A stretch of 64,000 bases of DNA from Microbulbifer marinus. GTDB taxonomy: Bacteria > Pseudomonadota > Gammaproteobacteria > Pseudomonadales > Cellvibrionaceae. Of this stretch, positions 46,236-56,606 are shown in pieces. Within the stretch, counting starts at the first letter, position 1. Each line of letters opens with the position of its first letter. A program made the position numbers and the translations under genes. The notes under the pieces are model-generated. The model was not told where the DNA came from. It did no database searches and saw nothing but the letters and a program-made list of their open reading frames with translations. The stretch lies in NCBI RefSeq assembly GCF_900107725.1, contig NZ_FNQO01000002.1, forward strand, positions 744,001 through 808,000. Reading direction: 5' to 3'.

Positions 46236-47726
46236 TTACGCTGGCACGCTGGCTTTGCGATCCAGGTTGCGATAGGCCAATGCCTCGGCGATCTGCGAGG
46301 TGCCGATATTTTCCTGACCGGATAAGTCTGCCAGAGTGCGGGCCACTTTCAGTACCCGGTGATAACTGCGCGCGGACAGCCCCAGCTGTTCCACCGATTG
46401 TCGCAGCATGGCCTGCTCGCTTTTACCGAGAGAACAGGTGCGATCTATTTCGGCGCCGCTCAGTTGCGCATTGATTTTGCCCTGCCGCTGTAGCTGCCTT
46501 TCCCTCGCCTGCAGTACGCGCTCGCGCACCGTCGCAGACGACTCCCCGAGCGGTGCATCCTGCAATTGCCCGGCAGACATGCCCGCCACCTCCACCTGCA
46601 TATCGATGCGATCGAGCAGCGGGCCGGACAGCTTGTTGCGGTAGCGGTCTATCTGGTCCGGCGTGCAGCGGCAGCGGGGTTCGCCCAGATAGCCGCAGGG
46701 GCAGGGATTCATCGCGCCGACCAACTGGAAATCGGCCGGGTAAGTGACCTGGGCGCGGGCACGGGAGATACGTACCTCGCCGTTCTCCAGCGGTTCCCGG
46801 AGAATTTCCAGCGCGTGGCGCGGGAACTCGGGCATCTCATCCAGGAACAGCACGCCGCGATGGGCGAGGGAAATTTCACCCGGTTTCGGATTGCTGCCAC
46901 CGCCGACCAGCGCGGTGGGTGAGGCGCTGTGATGCGGCGCGCGGAAGGGGCGCTGCTGCAGGTGCGGCAGCCCTGCGCTGGAATAGACGGCGGCCACTTC
47001 GATCAATTCCCCCGCGTCGAGCGGCGGCAGTATCCCGGGCAGGCGGCTGGCGAGCATGGTCTTGCCTGTGCCCGGCGGTCCATAGAAAAGCAGGTTGTGG
47101 CCGCCGGCGGCGGCCACCTCCAGTGCGCGTCTCGCCTTCAGCTGACCCCGCACATCGGCCAGATCCGCGCACACTGGTACGGTCTGTTCTACTTCCCGTG
47201 TTGCTGTGGGCAACTGTTCGCGGCCGTGCAGCTCGGCGCACACCTGTAGTAGCGACCGCGCAGTTTTGACTTCAGTGCCGGCCAGCGCCGCCTCACTAGC
47301 GGACTCCTGCGGCACCACCAGTTTGCGCTCCGCCGCGCCGCAGGCGATGGCGGCCGGCAGGCTGCCGCTGACTTCGCGCAGCGCACCGGTGAGCGCCAGT
47401 TCGCCGATAAATTCATAGCCCGGCAGCGGTTCGGTGGGGACCTGACCCGAGGCGGCGAGGATGCCGACCGCAATCGCCAGATCGTAGCGCCCACCCTCCT
47501 TGGGCAGGTCCGCGGGCGCGAGATTGACGGTGATGCGCCGCTGGGGAAATTCGAAATGGCTGTTGATCAGCGCGCTGCGCACGCGGTCGCGGCTCTCGCG
47601 CACGGCGGCTTCCGGCAGGCCGACAATATGAAAGGCCGGCAGTCCGTTGGCGAGATGGGTCTCGACGGTAACCAGCGGTGCGGAGACGCCCAGCTGGGCG
47701 CGGGCGTAGGTGACAGAGAGACTCAA
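46236..47726 (-). CDS. comM: ComM/YifB family AAA+ Mg-chelatase-like helicase
   Basis: 496 residues, near the usual ~505. N-terminal LonC-like domain (SVTYARAQLGVSAPLVTVETHLANGLPAFHIVGLPEAAVRESRDRVRSAL), Walker A FYGPPGTGKTMLA near 214, Walker B GVLFLDEMPEF near 297, and the zinc-type cluster NPCPCGYLG..CRCTP near 340-356. ComM is a hexameric branch-migration helicase that extends recombination during natural transformation. It lies 31 bp after ubiK on the same strand, a common neighbour pairing. Confidence 0.95.
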   Translation of the reverse strand: MSLSVTYARAQLGVSAPLVTVETHLANGLPAFHIVGLPEAAVRESRDRVRSALINSHFEFPQRRITVNLAPADLPKEGGRYDLAIAVGILAASGQVPTEPLPGYEFIGELALTGALREVSGSLPAAIACGAAERKLVVPQESASEAALAGTEVKTARSLLQVCAELHGREQLPTATREVEQTVPVCADLADVRGQLKARRALEVAAAGGHNLLFYGPPGTGKTMLASRLPGILPPLDAGELIEVAAVYSSAGLPHLQQRPFRAPHHSASPTALVGGGSNPKPGEISLAHRGVLFLDEMPEFPRHALEILREPLENGEVRISRARAQVTYPADFQLVGAMNPCPCGYLGEPRCRCTPDQIDRYRNKLSGPLLDRIDMQVEVAGMSAGQLQDAPLGESSATVRERVLQARERQLQRQGKINAQLSGAEIDRTCSLGKSEQAMLRQSVEQLGLSARSYHRVLKVARTLADLSGQENIGTSQIAEALAYRNLDRKASVPA

Positions 47727-47757
47727 AATTTCATCCTTGAAATTTTCGCGTGGTTTC

Positions 47758-48018
47758 CTATTCGCTCGGCGGCTTGTTTTGGGGAATGGTTTTATCCTGC
47801 TCCGCCAGCGTCTGTTCCAGAATTTCTACCTGGGCCTCAAGGCGCGCGACCTTTTCCCGGGTGCGCCGCAGTATTTCCACCTGGGTGTCGAACTCGTGCT
47901 GCGAGACCAGTGGCAGGTTGCCCATGGCCACGGCGAGGGCGTCGCGCAGGTCACTGGTGACCACTGCGCCCTGTTGTTGCAGTTCCTTGAGCAACTGCTG
48001 CAATTTATCCGCTGCCAC
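47758..48018 (-). CDS. ubiK: Ubiquinone biosynthesis accessory factor UbiK
   Basis: 86 residues, the usual size. Central MGNLPLVSQHEFDTQVEILRRTREKV is the BMFP signature, followed by a C-terminal coiled coil (RLEAQVEILEQTLAEQ). UbiK binds UbiJ and helps the late steps of ubiquinone synthesis under oxygen. comM follows downstream on the same strand. Confidence 0.9.
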   Translation of the reverse strand: MAADKLQQLLKELQQQGAVVTSDLRDALAVAMGNLPLVSQHEFDTQVEILRRTREKVARLEAQVEILEQTLAEQDKTIPQNKPPSE

Positions 48019-48476
48019 TGGCCCTCTCCCAAGGTTGGATCGCTAAAAAAACCAAATTTACTGGCAGAGGATTGTAACTCACCACCTTGGAGCGCAAAAG
48101 CGAGCTCGCGCTGCTCCAGCTTGGTTCAGTGGCAGCTGTTCACTCCCCACATCTGTGCGCGAATGCCTGCGCAGTGCCATTTTGGTGCGCGCGTCATTTG
48201 CATCATGCCGGCAAAGCACCGCTCGTGTCGGCCAAATTGTTACCTAAGTCCTTGATTTCTATTTGAAATGCGAAGTTGGCATCAAGCCTGCACTTAAACC
48301 AGTGCAGATGTTCCACTGCGGATCATTCAACGCCACGGGATCAATAAGCTCACGAGGCCAATAACAAAATAGCCGCGACCACACCGGCAGCGGCGCCCCA
48401 AGGCTGATCGCAGGCTGCAACGATTAAAAAATCTGTCGACGAGACAGGATATTCACAGAGATCAAGGAGAATTAAG
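48019..48476. other. Gene-free control region between ubiK and the nitrogen cluster
   Basis: About 460 bp without a credible gene. It holds the divergent starts of ubiK (-) and the porin-glnK-amtB cluster (+), the sigma-54-like site at 48276, and weak GGTGC-type NtrC half-sites near 48175-48190. Confidence 0.6.
48276..48292 (+). promoter_or_regulatory. Sigma-54-type promoter candidate for the porin-glnK-amtB cluster
   Basis: TTGGCATCAAGCCTGCA: the -24 GG and -12 GC are exactly 10 bp apart and the TTGGCA/TGCA flanks fit. This is the expected promoter type for an NtrC-controlled glnK-amtB operon. It gives a leader of about 185 nt. Confidence 0.6.
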
Positions 48477-48488
48477 GTGGGAATTACA

Positions 48489-49202
48489 ATGAATAAAATC
48501 GCTGCCGTTCTGACCGGTGGGGCCCTGGCCCTGGGTGTTGCCACCGCTGCCCAAGCACAAGAGGCGGGCCCGAGCTTCAGCGGCAATGTCGGTGTAGTCA
48601 GCGACTACAAGTTCCGCGGCATTTCCCAGACCGACGGCAGCCCGGCAGTGCAGGGCGGTCTGGATCTGGATTTCGGTAACGGCTTTTATCTTGGTACCTG
48701 GGCGTCCCAGGTGGACTTCGCCTACGGCGACGACGAAACCAAGTTCGAGCAGGATTTCTACGGCGGCTACAGTGGCGAGATCAGCGAGACCGTCAGCTAC
48801 GACGTCGGCTACATCTATTACGCCTATCACGGCAGTGACTGGGACGAGGATTACCAGGAAGTCTACGGCAGCGTCAGCATCAGCGACCTGACCCTGGGCC
48901 TGGCCTTCTCCGATGACTACTGGGCCGCGACCGGTGCCTTCTATTACCCCTACGCAGAATACAGCTTCGCGCTGCCGGCAGACGTGAGCCTGGACTTCCA
49001 TGTGGGCGCGAACATGTTCGACGAAGAGGGCTTTTTGTTCGAGTCTGATTCCTACATCGACTACTCCGTCAGTGTTGGCAAGGATTTCGGTGGTCTGAGC
49101 CTGAGTGCCTCTCTGGTCGGCACCGATATCAGCGACGAAGAGTGTTTCGGCCTGGACTGGTGTGAGCCTTCGGTCATCGCCGGAGCCACTTATACCTGGT
49201 AA
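48489..49202 (+). CDS. TorF-family putative porin
   Basis: 237 residues from ATG 48489, with AAGGTGG upstream; the GTG at 48477 sits on that site and is unlikely. Signal peptide with cleavage at AQA-QE near residue 21. The mature protein begins with SFSGNVGVVSDYKFRGISQTDGSPAVQGGLDLDF, the signature of this beta-barrel family, has alternating aromatic strands, and ends in ..GATYTW as expected for outer-membrane insertion. It is often encoded beside amtB/glnK and may let ammonium or small nitrogen compounds cross the outer membrane (inference). Confidence 0.8.
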   Translation: MNKIAAVLTGGALALGVATAAQAQEAGPSFSGNVGVVSDYKFRGISQTDGSPAVQGGLDLDFGNGFYLGTWASQVDFAYGDDETKFEQDFYGGYSGEISETVSYDVGYIYYAYHGSDWDEDYQEVYGSVSISDLTLGLAFSDDYWAATGAFYYPYAEYSFALPADVSLDFHVGANMFDEEGFLFESDSYIDYSVSVGKDFGGLSLSASLVGTDISDEECFGLDWCEPSVIAGATYTW

Positions 49203-49592
<390 letters not shown>

Positions 49593-49648
49593 CGCAGCAA
49601 ATAACAATTAATTTTTTTCAAAACTCTCGGGATTGAACGGAGCGAAAG

Positions 49649-50908
49649 ATGGAAAACCAAATTTTTCAATTGCAGTATGCAATTGATACGTTTTATTTCC
49701 TCGTGTGCGGCGCACTCGTCATGTGGATGGCCGCCGGCTTTGCGATGCTGGAAGCCGGCCTGGTGCGCTCCAAAAACACCACGGAAATTCTTACCAAGAA
49801 CGTGGCGCTGTTTGCGATTGCGTGCATCATGTATCTGCTGACCGGCTACGCGATTATGTACGATGGCAGCTGGTTGCTGACCGGCATTGAAGCCTTCGAT
49901 CTGGACGGCGTGCTGGCCAGCTCGGCGGAAAACGGCTTCGACGGTGACTCCGTCTACTCCGGTGCCTCCGACTTCTTCTTCCAGGTGGTATTCGTGGCGA
50001 CTGCCATGTCCATCGTTTCCGGTGCGGTGGCTGAGCGCATGAAGCTGTGGAGCTTCCTGGTGTTCGCCGTGGTGATGACCGGCTTCATCTACCCGCTGGA
50101 AGGTTCCTGGACCTGGGGCGGTAAGGAAGTCTTCGGCCTGTACAACCTGGGCGACCTGGGCTTCTCCGACTTTGCCGGTTCCGGCATCGTACACATGGCG
50201 GGTGCCGCCGCTGCTCTAGCCGGCGTTCTGCTGCTGGGCGCACGTAAAGGCAAATACGGCCCGAACGGCGAAGTCTACGCCATTCCGGGTGCCAACCTGC
50301 CGCTGGCGACTCTGGGTACGTTCATCCTGTGGATGGGCTGGTTCGGCTTCAACGGCGGTTCCGTACTGAAGCTGGGCGACGCCGCCAATGCGCACTCCGT
50401 GGCCATGGTCTTCCTGAACACCAACACCGCTGCTGCCGGTGGCGCCGTTGCCGCGCTGATCACCGCGCGCATCCTGTTCGGCAAGGCCGACCTGACCATG
50501 CTGCTGAATGGCGCGCTGGCCGGCCTGGTGGCAATTACCGCCGAACCGTCCACGCCGACTGCGCTGCAGGCTACCCTGTTTGGTGCCCTGGGCGGTGTGC
50601 TGGTGGTCTTCTCCATCGTGACCCTGGACAAGCTGAAGATCGACGACCCGGTTGGTGCCATTTCCGTGCACGGTGTAGTCGGCCTGCTGGGTCTGCTGCT
50701 GGTGCCGGTTACCAATGACGGTTCCAGCTTCACCGGCCAGCTGATCGGTGCCGCTACCATCTTCGCCTGGGTCTTCGCCGCTTCCTTCGCCGTGTGGTTC
50801 CTTCTCAAGGTCATCACCGGTATTCGCGTCAGCGCAGACGAAGAGCAAGAAGGTGTTGACTTGGTCGAATGCGGAATGGAAGCTTATCCGGAATTCATGA
50901 GCAAGTAA
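49649..50908 (+). CDS. amtB: Ammonium transporter AmtB
   Basis: 419 residues with 11 or so membrane helices. The start MENQIFQLQYAIDTFYFLVC lacks a cleavable signal. The two pore histidines are in SGIVHMAGAAAALAG (near 176) and ISVHGVVGLLG (near 340). AGFAMLEAGLVRSKNT is the typical first-helix loop. It transports ammonium and is inhibited by the neighbouring GlnK proteins. A PII gene lies on each side. Confidence 0.95.
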   Translation: MENQIFQLQYAIDTFYFLVCGALVMWMAAGFAMLEAGLVRSKNTTEILTKNVALFAIACIMYLLTGYAIMYDGSWLLTGIEAFDLDGVLASSAENGFDGDSVYSGASDFFFQVVFVATAMSIVSGAVAERMKLWSFLVFAVVMTGFIYPLEGSWTWGGKEVFGLYNLGDLGFSDFAGSGIVHMAGAAAALAGVLLLGARKGKYGPNGEVYAIPGANLPLATLGTFILWMGWFGFNGGSVLKLGDAANAHSVAMVFLNTNTAAAGGAVAALITARILFGKADLTMLLNGALAGLVAITAEPSTPTALQATLFGALGGVLVVFSIVTLDKLKIDDPVGAISVHGVVGLLGLLLVPVTNDGSSFTGQLIGAATIFAWVFAASFAVWFLLKVITGIRVSADEEQEGVDLVECGMEAYPEFMSK

Positions 50909-50917
50909 TTGCTCTGA

Positions 50918-51334
<417 letters not shown>

Positions 51335-51387
51335 GTCGAGTCGACTGGCGTCTGACAGATCGGCGGATGAAAAATCCGCCACCCTTT

Positions 51388-51413
51388 AAAAAGGCCCCTT
51401 TTGGGGCTTTTTT
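51388..51413 (+). terminator. Rho-independent terminator of the glnK-amtB-glnK cluster
   Basis: GGCCCC, a TTTT loop, GGGGC and then six T's. A second hairpin GGCGGAT/ATCCGCC lies just before it (51362-51380). Confidence 0.85.
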
Positions 51414-51743
51414 GTTTCTATCTGCCGAAAAATTAGTCACTTGTCTCGCTCTGTGGCGGGAAAATTGGCACAGTTTTGTGCGCTTAGAATGGCGTCTGAA
51501 TTTCCATAACAAACGGCAATATCCCGCCCTTAATTCCGCAACAAAAAACTCTACGTTCCATGCCGCCAGTTGCTGGCGGCCCCTGTGTAAAGTGCCTATA
51601 TATTAATCGCCGCGGCTTACTGAGGAGCTAACGGTAGACAGTCGCCAAAGGCGAATCGTTTTCGATCTTGTTAGCGCCGTGGGAAAGGGGCGGCACAGGG
51701 GTACTTCCTCTGTAACAGGAGTAGCAGTTACAGGGTTTCAACT
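51414..51743 (+). other. Gene-free leader before the SutA-like gene
   Basis: 330 bp, partly AT-rich, no credible gene. It holds a perfect hairpin GCCGCCAG/CTGGCGGC (51562-51580), a TATATT -10-like box at 51599 and a GAGGAG at about 51622. The start of the transcript is probably near 51610, giving a leader of about 130 nt. Confidence 0.45.
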
Positions 51744-51968
51744 ATGAAAGATGGTTACGAAGAGCAGGGCAATACTTCTCGCAGCAAGGACACCGAGGAT
51801 TTTGCCGAGGAACGCAGTATCACCTCCCGCCAGCGGGCCAGGAGTCAGTTGAGCGCCGATGTCGAGGAGTTCCTCTCCCGCGGCGGCGCCATCAGCGAAA
51901 TCGATCCTGAGGTCACCGCCGACCCCCCCCGCAAGCCGCAACCCAAATACGGCAGCCGACCTATTTAG
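51744..51968 (+). CDS. sutA: SutA-like RNA polymerase-binding regulator
   Basis: 74 residues. The acidic, low-complexity N-terminus and the conserved end VEEFLSRGGAISEIDPEV..DPPRKPQPKYGSRPI match the C-terminal half of SutA from Pseudomonas aeruginosa, which is longer (about 105 residues). SutA binds RNA polymerase and raises expression of maintenance and ribosomal genes in slow growth. The gene follows the amtB/glnK cluster, as I recall for Pseudomonas. The N-terminal part is shorter than usual. Confidence 0.7.
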   Translation: MKDGYEEQGNTSRSKDTEDFAEERSITSRQRARSQLSADVEEFLSRGGAISEIDPEVTADPPRKPQPKYGSRPI

Positions 51969-52030
51969 GGCTAGCGCTCCGGGCGGGCTGTGTGTTCGTC
52001 CTGGCCAAACGCCGCCACCCCGATCAGAAA

Positions 52031-52933
52031 CTATTTCTTGTCCTTCGCCCGTGGATGCGCACTGTCGTAAACACGCGCCAGGTGCTGGAAGTCCAGGTGG
52101 GTGTAGATCTGCGTCGTGCTGATATCCGCGTGGCCGAGCAGCTCCTGCACCGCGCGCAGGTCGCTACTTGACTCGAGCATATGGCTGGCGAAGGAGTGGC
52201 GCAGCATGTGCGGGTGCACCCGCTGCTCGGCGCCGCTGGCGCGGGCCCAGTGGGCCAGGCGCGCCTGCACGGCGCGGTTGCTGAGGCGGCGCCCCTTGAT
52301 CGTGGTAAACACGGCGTCGTCTTCGGCGGCCGGCGCGGCCTTGCGCCAGGCCAGCAGTGCGTCAATCGCCTTGCTCCCCACCGGCAGCTGGCGGCTCTTG
52401 CCGCCCTTGCCGGTCACCCGCACTTCACCGCCGCGCAGATCCAGGTTCTGCCAGTTCAGTGATGTCAGTTCCGACAGGCGCAGGCCGCTGCTGTAGAACA
52501 GTTCCAGCATTGCCCTGTCGCGCAGGGCCAGGGTATCGTCGCCGCCATCCGCCCCTTCGGGGCTGGAGACAAAGTCGGCGGCGGCATCCACATCCAGCAG
52601 TTTCGGCAGCCGCTTTTCTCCCTTCGGTGCGCGCAGGCCCTCGGCCGGGTTGGCTTTCAGCCAGCCCTCGCGCAGGCCGCAGTTGCACAGGCCGCGCACC
52701 GCAGACAGCCAGCGCTGCAGGCTCTTGGCGCCCAGGCCATTGCGGTGCAGCTGGGCCAGCCAGCCGCGCATCAGCATTTCGCGCAGTTCGTCGAGCCGCC
52801 CGACACCCTCCGCCTCCGCCAACTGCTGCAGCTTGGCGAGATCGCGGCGGTAGGCATCGAGGGTGTGGGGAGACAGCTGCTTTTCGGTTTGCAGCTGCCG
52901 CAGGAAGTAGCTGATGGCGGCGGCCAGTTCCAC
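52031..52933 (-). CDS. xerC: Tyrosine recombinase XerC
   Basis: 300 residues, the usual length. Core catalytic residues are visible: Arg in [11 protein letters not shown], the [12 protein letters not shown] pair, GHADIST and the nucleophile in [24 protein letters not shown] is the XerC-type tail. It works with XerD at dif to resolve chromosome dimers. It belongs to the conserved lptM-lysA-dapF-DUF484-xerC run, all on the minus strand. Confidence 0.95.
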   Translation of the reverse strand: MELAAAISYFLRQLQTEKQLSPHTLDAYRRDLAKLQQLAEAEGVGRLDELREMLMRGWLAQLHRNGLGAKSLQRWLSAVRGLCNCGLREGWLKANPAEGLRAPKGEKRLPKLLDVDAAADFVSSPEGADGGDDTLALRDRAMLELFYSSGLRLSELTSLNWQNLDLRGGEVRVTGKGGKSRQLPVGSKAIDALLAWRKAAPAAEDDAVFTTIKGRRLSNRAVQARLAHWARASGAEQRVHPHMLRHSFASHMLESSSDLRAVQELLGHADISTTQIYTHLDFQHLARVYDSAHPRAKDKK

Positions 52934-52947
52934 GGCGCTCGGGCGGC

Positions 52948-53688
52948 TCAGGGTTCTAGCAGGCGTGGCAGCAGGCGCTCGAGCACCTCGCCGATATAGG
53001 ACAGGAACAGGGTGCCGAGGCTGGAGCGGTAGTGCTGCGGATCGGCGGCGCCGACGGCGAGCACACCCAGCTGGTTGGCCAGCGGCACCACGGCGGCGGA
53101 ACCGATCTTGTCCGCGTCGTCGCCAAACAGGTATTCCTTCTCCGCCGGGCGCAGCACGCCACAGACGGTGCGGCCGTTGCGCAGTATTGAACCGATGGCG
53201 CTCTCCGCTGCGTTGCGGGAGCTGCTGTGTACCTGGCCCAGCGCGCCGCGGCCGGGCGGCAGCGGACCGAACAGGGTCAGGCTGGTGAACTCGACACCGA
53301 AGTCGTCGGCGAAGCTCGAATACAGGGCTTCGGTCGCCTCGCCGACGTTCTCCGCCTCCAGCAGTGCCAGGATCAGGCGGCGGCTGTGCAGGAACAGCTG
53401 ATCGTTGTCGCGGGCATTGTGCAGCAGCTGGTCGAGACGCTGGCGCATCTCGATATTGCGCTCGCGCAGCAGGTTGGTCTGGTGCGTCATCAGCGACACC
53501 GTCTTGCCGTTTTCCCGCGGCAGCTTGATGGTCTCCAGCAGTTCCAGGTGATCGGCGAAAAAGTCCGGGTTCTGGATCAGGTAGCGGGCGACCTGGCGCG
53601 CCAGCAGTTTCTTGTTGCGCTGTGCTTCCATGTCGCCATCGGCGGTGACGTCTTCTGGGGCCCGGGTGGCGTCGCTGTGTTCCGTCAT
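52948..53688 (-). CDS. DUF484-family protein
   Basis: 246 residues of the family regularly found between dapF and xerC in gammaproteobacteria. [43 protein letters not shown] is the characteristic N-terminal helical part; the rest looks GAF-like ([27 protein letters not shown]). No function is established. It overlaps neither neighbour: 14 bp from xerC and 18 bp from dapF. Confidence 0.85.
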   Translation of the reverse strand: MTEHSDATRAPEDVTADGDMEAQRNKKLLARQVARYLIQNPDFFADHLELLETIKLPRENGKTVSLMTHQTNLLRERNIEMRQRLDQLLHNARDNDQLFLHSRRLILALLEAENVGEATEALYSSFADDFGVEFTSLTLFGPLPPGRGALGQVHSSSRNAAESAIGSILRNGRTVCGVLRPAEKEYLFGDDADKIGSAAVVPLANQLGVLAVGAADPQHYRSSLGTLFLSYIGEVLERLLPRLLEP

Positions 53689-53706
53689 TATTCGTCTGGT
53701 CGCTGG

Positions 53707-54537
53707 TTAGAGAATGATCTGCCCGTGATAAACGGTGGTCGCGGGCCCAGTCATGGTAACCGGCTGCCCCGGTCCGCTCCAGTGGATTGTCAGGGTGCCA
53801 CCGGGCAGTTCGATTTCCACGCTGTCATCCACCAGGTCGCGCAGGCGCGCGGATACCATCGCGGCGCAGGCGCCGGTGCCGCAGGCGCGGGTCTCGCCGA
53901 CGCCGCGCTCGAACACGCGCAGGCGTGCGCGGTCGCGGGATTCGATCTGCAGAAAGCCGACATTGACCCGCTGCGGGAAGCGCTCGTGGCTTTCGATTTT
54001 CGGGCCGATGGTGTGGACCGGCGCGCTGTCGACGTCGTCCACCAGCAGCACCGCGTGGGGGTTGCCCATCGACACGGCGCCGATGGTGAAGACTTCGCCG
54101 TCCACGTCGAGGGGATAGGTTTCGGCGCGGCGGTCGGCGGCGAACGGAATCTGTTCCGGCTCGAGAATCGGCGCGCCCATGTCGACGCTGACCTGATCGT
54201 TGTCGAGCATATTCAGCTCCAGCATGCCGGCGGCGGTCTCCACCAGCAGCTGTTTCTTGCCGGTCAGGCGGCGTTCGCGGACAAACCTGGCAAAACAGCG
54301 CGCGCCGTTACCGCAGTTCTCCACTTCGCCACCGTCGGCGTTGAAGATGCGGTAGCGGAAATCGGCATCGGGATTGCGCGGCGATTCCACCAGCAGCACC
54401 TGATCGCAGCCGACGCCCAGGTGGCGATCGGCCAGGCGACGAATTTTTTCCGGCGACAGCTTGATACGCTGGGTGATGCCGTCGAGCATCACGAAGTCAT
54501 TGCCGAGGCCGTGCATTTTGCTGAATTTAACGCGCAT
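53707..54537 (-). CDS. dapF: Diaminopimelate epimerase
   Basis: 276 residues from ATG 54537 ([17 protein letters not shown] is the usual start; the frame runs further up to 54591). Both catalytic cysteines are present, in [13 protein letters not shown] and [12 protein letters not shown]. It converts LL- to meso-diaminopimelate for peptidoglycan and lysine, next to lysA, which uses the product. Confidence 0.95.
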   Translation of the reverse strand: MRVKFSKMHGLGNDFVMLDGITQRIKLSPEKIRRLADRHLGVGCDQVLLVESPRNPDADFRYRIFNADGGEVENCGNGARCFARFVRERRLTGKKQLLVETAAGMLELNMLDNDQVSVDMGAPILEPEQIPFAADRRAETYPLDVDGEVFTIGAVSMGNPHAVLLVDDVDSAPVHTIGPKIESHERFPQRVNVGFLQIESRDRARLRVFERGVGETRACGTGACAAMVSARLRDLVDDSVEIELPGGTLTIHWSGPGQPVTMTGPATTVYHGQIIL

Positions 54538-54595
54538 TCCGTTTCTCAGTGATTCATTCCGTGGCGGGCGGCCGCCGGCCAGCCCCTCCATATCC

Positions 54596-55858
54596 TTATT
54601 TTGATCCGCGCTTTTCGGGTACAGGGCTCTCGCCGCGCACCAGATCCGCCTGGGTTTCCCGCGCGCGCACCAGATAGGTCTTGTCGCCGTCCACCAGCAC
54701 TTCGGCGGCGCGCGGACGGCTATTGTAGTTTGAGCTCATGCTGAAGCCGTAGGCGCCGGCCGACAGCATCGCCAGCAGCTGACCCTGCTGCAGTGCCAGC
54801 GAGCGGTTCTTGCCGATAAAGTCGCCGGTCTCGCACACCGGGCCCACTATATCCCAGATCTCGTTGGCGGCGTTGTTCGGCGTCACCGGCACTATGTCCT
54901 GCCACGCCTGGTACAGGGCCGGGCGAAGGTTGTCATTCATCGCCGCGTCGACGATGGCGAAATTGTGCTCCTCGGCGCGCTTCAGGTATTCGACCCGCGT
55001 CAACAGCAGGCCACCATTGGCGGCGATGGAGCGGCCGGGTTCCAACACCAGGCCGAGCTGGCGATCGCCGAGGCGTTCCTTGATCGCGCCGATGTAGTCG
55101 CTCACCGGCGGCGGCTCCTCGCCGCGGTAGCGCACGCCGAGCCCGCCGCCCAGATCCAGGTGTTCCAGCTGAATACCCTCGGCCGTCAGCTGGTCGATCA
55201 GGATCAGCAGGCGGTCGAGCGCGTCCAGGAAGGGCGCTATCTCGGTCAGCTGGGAGCCGATATGGCAGTCCACGCCGACGACCTGCAAATGCGGCGACTG
55301 CGCCGCGTGGCGGTAAACGTCGAGGGCGGTATCGATGGCGATACCGAATTTGTTTTCCTTCAGCCCGGTGGAGATATACGGGTGCGTATTCGCATCGACA
55401 TCCGGGTTGACCCGCAGGGAAACCGGCGCGGTGGTTTCGCACTCGGCGGCCACCAGTTCCAGCCGCGCCATTTCCGCCTCGGATTCCACATTGAAGCAGT
55501 GTACGCCCACTTCCAGCGCGCGGCGCATCTCAGCGGCGGTCTTGCCGACGCCGGAGAATACGATGCGTGACGGATCGCCGCCGGCCAGCAGCACCCGTTC
55601 GAGTTCGCCGGCGGAGACGATGTCGAAGCCGGCGCCGAGCTGGGCCAGCAGTGACAGGATGCCCAGGTTGCTGTTGGCCTTGACCGCATAGCAGATCAGG
55701 CCGGGGTGATCGCCGAGTGCATCGGCATAGGCCAGGTACTGATTCTCGAAGTGCGCGCGGCTGTAGACGTAAGTGGGGGTGCCGAACTGTTCGGCAATTT
55801 TCTCCAGCGCCACTTCTTCCGCGTGAAGGCTGCCGTCGCGATAGTTGAAATCACTCAT
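54596..55858 (-). CDS. lysA: Diaminopimelate decarboxylase
   Basis: 420 residues. The PLP lysine lies in [12 protein letters not shown], the glycine-rich phosphate site is [11 protein letters not shown], and CETGDF holds the substrate-side Cys. It removes CO2 from meso-diaminopimelate to make lysine. The ATG overlaps the end of lptM (ATGA), so the two are coupled. Confidence 0.95.
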   Translation of the reverse strand: MSDFNYRDGSLHAEEVALEKIAEQFGTPTYVYSRAHFENQYLAYADALGDHPGLICYAVKANSNLGILSLLAQLGAGFDIVSAGELERVLLAGGDPSRIVFSGVGKTAAEMRRALEVGVHCFNVESEAEMARLELVAAECETTAPVSLRVNPDVDANTHPYISTGLKENKFGIAIDTALDVYRHAAQSPHLQVVGVDCHIGSQLTEIAPFLDALDRLLILIDQLTAEGIQLEHLDLGGGLGVRYRGEEPPPVSDYIGAIKERLGDRQLGLVLEPGRSIAANGGLLLTRVEYLKRAEEHNFAIVDAAMNDNLRPALYQAWQDIVPVTPNNAANEIWDIVGPVCETGDFIGKNRSLALQQGQLLAMLSAGAYGFSMSSNYNSRPRAAEVLVDGDKTYLVRARETQADLVRGESPVPEKRGSK

Positions 55859-56130
55859 TTCTCGATTACCGGCTCCTCGGGCACTTCGCTCTGTTCCGTC
55901 GCCGGTTCGCGGCGCTGCTGTTCATCTGTCTGCACCGGCGCTTGCGTTGGTTCTGTGTACACCGGCTCCGCGGTCGCGGGCGCAGTGCCGACCGGCGTGG
56001 CGGCGGGCTGGGGCTGCGCCGGCGCGGCGGGGCCCTGCGGCAGGTACAGCGGACCCTTTTGTCCGCATCCGCTGATCAGTGCGGACGCGCCCAGCAGCAC
56101 GGCGAGGGGAAGGAATAACTTTTTCGGCAT
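55855..56130 (-). CDS. lptM: LPS translocon maturation chaperone LptM (YifL)
   Basis: 91 residues from ATG 56130. Lipobox ALISGC, immediately followed by GQKGPLYLP, the family signature. The tail is unusually long and rich in Pro/Ala/Thr/Glu; family members are often shorter. The lipoprotein helps LptD fold and form disulfides at the outer membrane. It begins the lysA-dapF run and is divergent from cyaY. Confidence 0.85.
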   Translation of the reverse strand: MPKKLFLPLAVLLGASALISGCGQKGPLYLPQGPAAPAQPQPAATPVGTAPATAEPVYTEPTQAPVQTDEQQRREPATEQSEVPEEPVIEK

Positions 56131-56220
56131 CGACAGCGTCCTGCGGCGTGAGATTGAGAAAAGCCTGCTAGTATAGCGAGCCAAATCTCCCAGCAACACA
56201 GTAACAGAAGTAACCGATTT

Positions 56221-56559
56221 ATGAGCCAGGCGGCCTACAACGAAGCGATAGAAGCGACCCTGATCGCCATTGAGGATGCCCTCGATAATTGCGACTGGGA
56301 TATCGATTACGAGCGCGCCGACGCGGTGCTGACCCTGACCCTGGAAGATAATGGCAGCCAGGTGATCCTGTCGCGCCAGAGCGCGGTGCAGGAACTGTGG
56401 GTGGCGGCCAGGTCCGGCGGCTATCACCTGAGCTTCGATGATTCCGCGAACAAGCCGGCCTGGAAGTGCTCCACTACCGGCGAGGACCTGCCGACGCTGC
56501 TCGACCGCGTGTTGAGCGAACAGCAGGGCGAGCCGGTTTCCCTGAACCTCGACATCTAA
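56221..56559 (+). CDS. cyaY: Iron donor protein CyaY (frataxin)
   Basis: 112 residues, the usual size. N-terminal acidic ridge (IEDALDNCDWDIDYERADAVLTLTLEDN) and QVILSRQSAVQELWVAARSGGYHL with the conserved aromatic/Asn-Gln-type strand. It binds iron and regulates Fe-S assembly with IscS. It is divergent from lptM with about 90 bp between the two starts. Confidence 0.9.
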   Translation: MSQAAYNEAIEATLIAIEDALDNCDWDIDYERADAVLTLTLEDNGSQVILSRQSAVQELWVAARSGGYHLSFDDSANKPAWKCSTTGEDLPTLLDRVLSEQQGEPVSLNLDI

Positions 56560-56563
56560 TATC

Positions 56564-56604
56564 GCCCGTGTGAGCGGCGCGGGCCGCTCACGCCGGGCTT
56601 CTTT
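56564..56604. terminator. Hairpin between convergent cyaY and argH
   Basis: A 9-bp GTGAGCGGC/GCCGCTCAC stem with GCGG loop, extended by GCCCG/GGGC, ending in TTCTTTC. It lies between the two stops and can terminate cyaY. Confidence 0.7.
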
Positions 56605-56606
56605 CC

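Noticed and set aside
51454..51472. TTGGCACAGTTTTGTGC as a sigma-54 promoter for the SutA-like gene
   Set aside because: The GG to GC distance is 11 bp rather than the required 10.
53227..54552. A 441-codon + strand frame over DUF484 and dapF
   Set aside because: It spans two real opposite-strand genes and shows only compositional bias.
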